64,000 nt of DNA from NCBI GenBank assembly GCA_007570785.1, contig ML664175.1:8756225-8820224 (forward strand), given 5' to 3'. The stretch comes from Antilocapra americana (Eukaryota > Chordata > Mammalia > Artiodactyla > Antilocapridae). The notes beneath the pieces are model-generated. The model did no database searches. It saw only the letters and a program-made list of their open reading frames with translations, and was not told the origin of the DNA. The first letter of the stretch is position 1. Each line of letters opens with the position of its first letter. The position numbers were made by a program, and so were the translations under genes. Positions 59,701 to 64,000 of this stretch are shown in pieces.

Positions 59701-60342
59701 CCAAGGAAACTTGAGTTCCAGGTGCTATGGATTTGACAGGCCACTTCAGGCAAATCACTTACTGTCTCCAAGCCTCCATCTTCTCATCTTTAAAATGAAG
59801 GTTCAGTAAAGTCTTTAAGTTCAAAAAAGTCTATGATGCTGTAATTCCTAAAGAATGCTTACAGTGTTTCATTCCTGTCTTGATAATTTTTATCCTCATG
59901 AAGCTAGGTATGACTCAAAGCAAGGATAGGCACATAAACCTAATTTGGATGCTTTGGTTACAAAAATCTAAAAATGACAGAAACAAGCTTACAAACAAGT
60001 CAGAAACAGAAAACTTTATAAGCTAGAGCCCATTTCCCGGCAAGACATTAGCAGGAATTAGGCCTTTGGGTCTTGAATGAAGAGAAACTAAACTGGTATC
60101 TGGGTGGGGTGTATGAGAAGAGCACTGAAGATAAAACTCTGGGACAACATGAATAACTGCTAACAGTTATTAAATACATTAAAAATGAAAAACAAAAGAA
60201 ATTAAAACTAAAAATCAAATAAATATGGCTTCTATATACATAGGACTGAATTACAAACCTTAGCACATTCTCACAAAAATAAGCAATCGATCATGCATTG
60301 TGTGACATCAATTGTTTCTGAGCTTATGCATGTATGTCCTAG

Positions 60343-60450
60343 AGTAGGAAATGGCAAATCACTTCAATATTCTTGCCTGGAAAATTTCACGGACAGAGGA
60401 GCCTGGGAGGCTACAGTCCATAGGATCACAGAGAGTTAGACACAACTGAA
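60343..60450 (+). mobile_element. Bov-tA/BOV-A2 SINE, 3' portion
   Basis: AGGAAATGGCAAATCACTTC, CACGGACAGAGGAGCCTGGG, GAGAGTTAGACACAACTGAA. Confidence 0.8.
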
Positions 60451-60857
60451 CGTGCATATGTATGTATATGCTATGTTTGTCTGACCAAAGAAGCTAATTT
60501 TAAAATTTCCATTATTTCTTTTTTTTAATAACAAATGTTTTAATTTTTTAAAATTTATTTATTTTAATTGGAGCTCATTATTTCTTAAATGATTCATTTA
60601 TATCCTTTATCACCCATTTTTTCCACAAAAAGTTGTCTGATATTACAGCATCTCCCCAGACCTAGGGAGATGTTTATAATTTGCATTAATTCCCTTCTAC
60701 AATGATTTTTTAAAATATTTCGAGTCATCTTTTTCCAGGTAAATTACAAAGAATAAATTAAATGCTAAAAGTATAAAATAATGGAGTCATCTTGAATAAT
60801 GGCAATGACATTTTTTTTTAGAGTATAACCTGGAACTTACAACATTTCATCTCTTAC

Positions 60858-60963
60858 CTTCTACATACAATTCTAGTTGACAGAATGCTGTTCCACGACG
60901 TATGTGTGCCTTCATTCTTGCATTAGCATTGTCTGCAACAGGTGGTGTCAATATTTCTAGGGC
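60858..60963 (-). CDS. DNAAF4: DNAAF4 coding exon, second from last (TPR)
   Basis: [20 protein letters not shown] then [15 protein letters not shown] and one base of G. Acceptor CTGTAAG, donor GAAG|GTAAGA. The [12 protein letters not shown] helix is typical of the family's TPR. Confidence 0.94.

Positions 60964-64000
<3,037 letters not shown>

Overview
The window is nuclear DNA from a ruminant, almost certainly a bovid. The genes have mammalian exon-intron structure. The repeats include RTE/BovB LINEs, BovB-linked Bov-tA/BOV-A2 SINEs, CHR-type tRNA-derived SINEs and ruminant-type L1 3' ends, all of which point to Bovidae. The sequence alone does not separate cattle from buffalo, sheep or goat. 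The gene order PIGB(+), CCPG1(-), PIERCE2(+), DNAAF4(-) is that of human 15q21.3.

Layout: 1-3.85 kb holds the last three coding exons of PIGB (GPI mannosyltransferase 3) on the + strand. From 3.84 to about 43.86 kb lies the whole of CCPG1 (ER-phagy receptor) on the - strand: eight coding exons whose phases join without error into an 811-residue reading frame, plus a likely non-coding first exon in a CpG island. PIGB and CCPG1 converge tail to tail, with polyadenylation signals only 33 bp apart. The CpG island at about 43.3-44.1 kb looks like a bidirectional promoter. To its right PIERCE2 (C15orf65, a ciliary doublet-microtubule inner protein) runs on the + strand from a six-codon first coding exon at 44.27 kb to its main exon at 50.47-50.82 kb. 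From 51 to 58.5 kb is repeat-rich intergenic DNA (BovB, a ruminant L1, LTR-like sequences). From about 58.5 kb to the right edge are the last three coding exons of DNAAF4 (DYX1C1, dynein arm assembly factor) on the - strand, encoding its C-terminal TPR region.

Functionally the genes form two pairs. PIGB and CCPG1 both act at the ER (GPI-anchor synthesis; selective ER autophagy). PIERCE2 and DNAAF4 both serve motile cilia (axonemal doublet lumen; cytoplasmic assembly of dynein arms). Nothing suggests an operon or a foreign gene cluster, and I found no new multi-gene system. The points most worth a second look are regulatory or structural: two ZNF143-like elements and an RFX X-box-like element in the shared promoter, an overlapping upstream ORF in the CCPG1 leader, two alternative CCPG1 C-termini, the abutting PIGB/CCPG1 3' ends, a ~190-bp inverted repeat containing a perfect 20-bp palindrome next to the first CCPG1 coding exon, and an internally duplicated BovB copy. 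Repeat edges are read by eye and are approximate; exon edges were set by splice consensus and reading phase.
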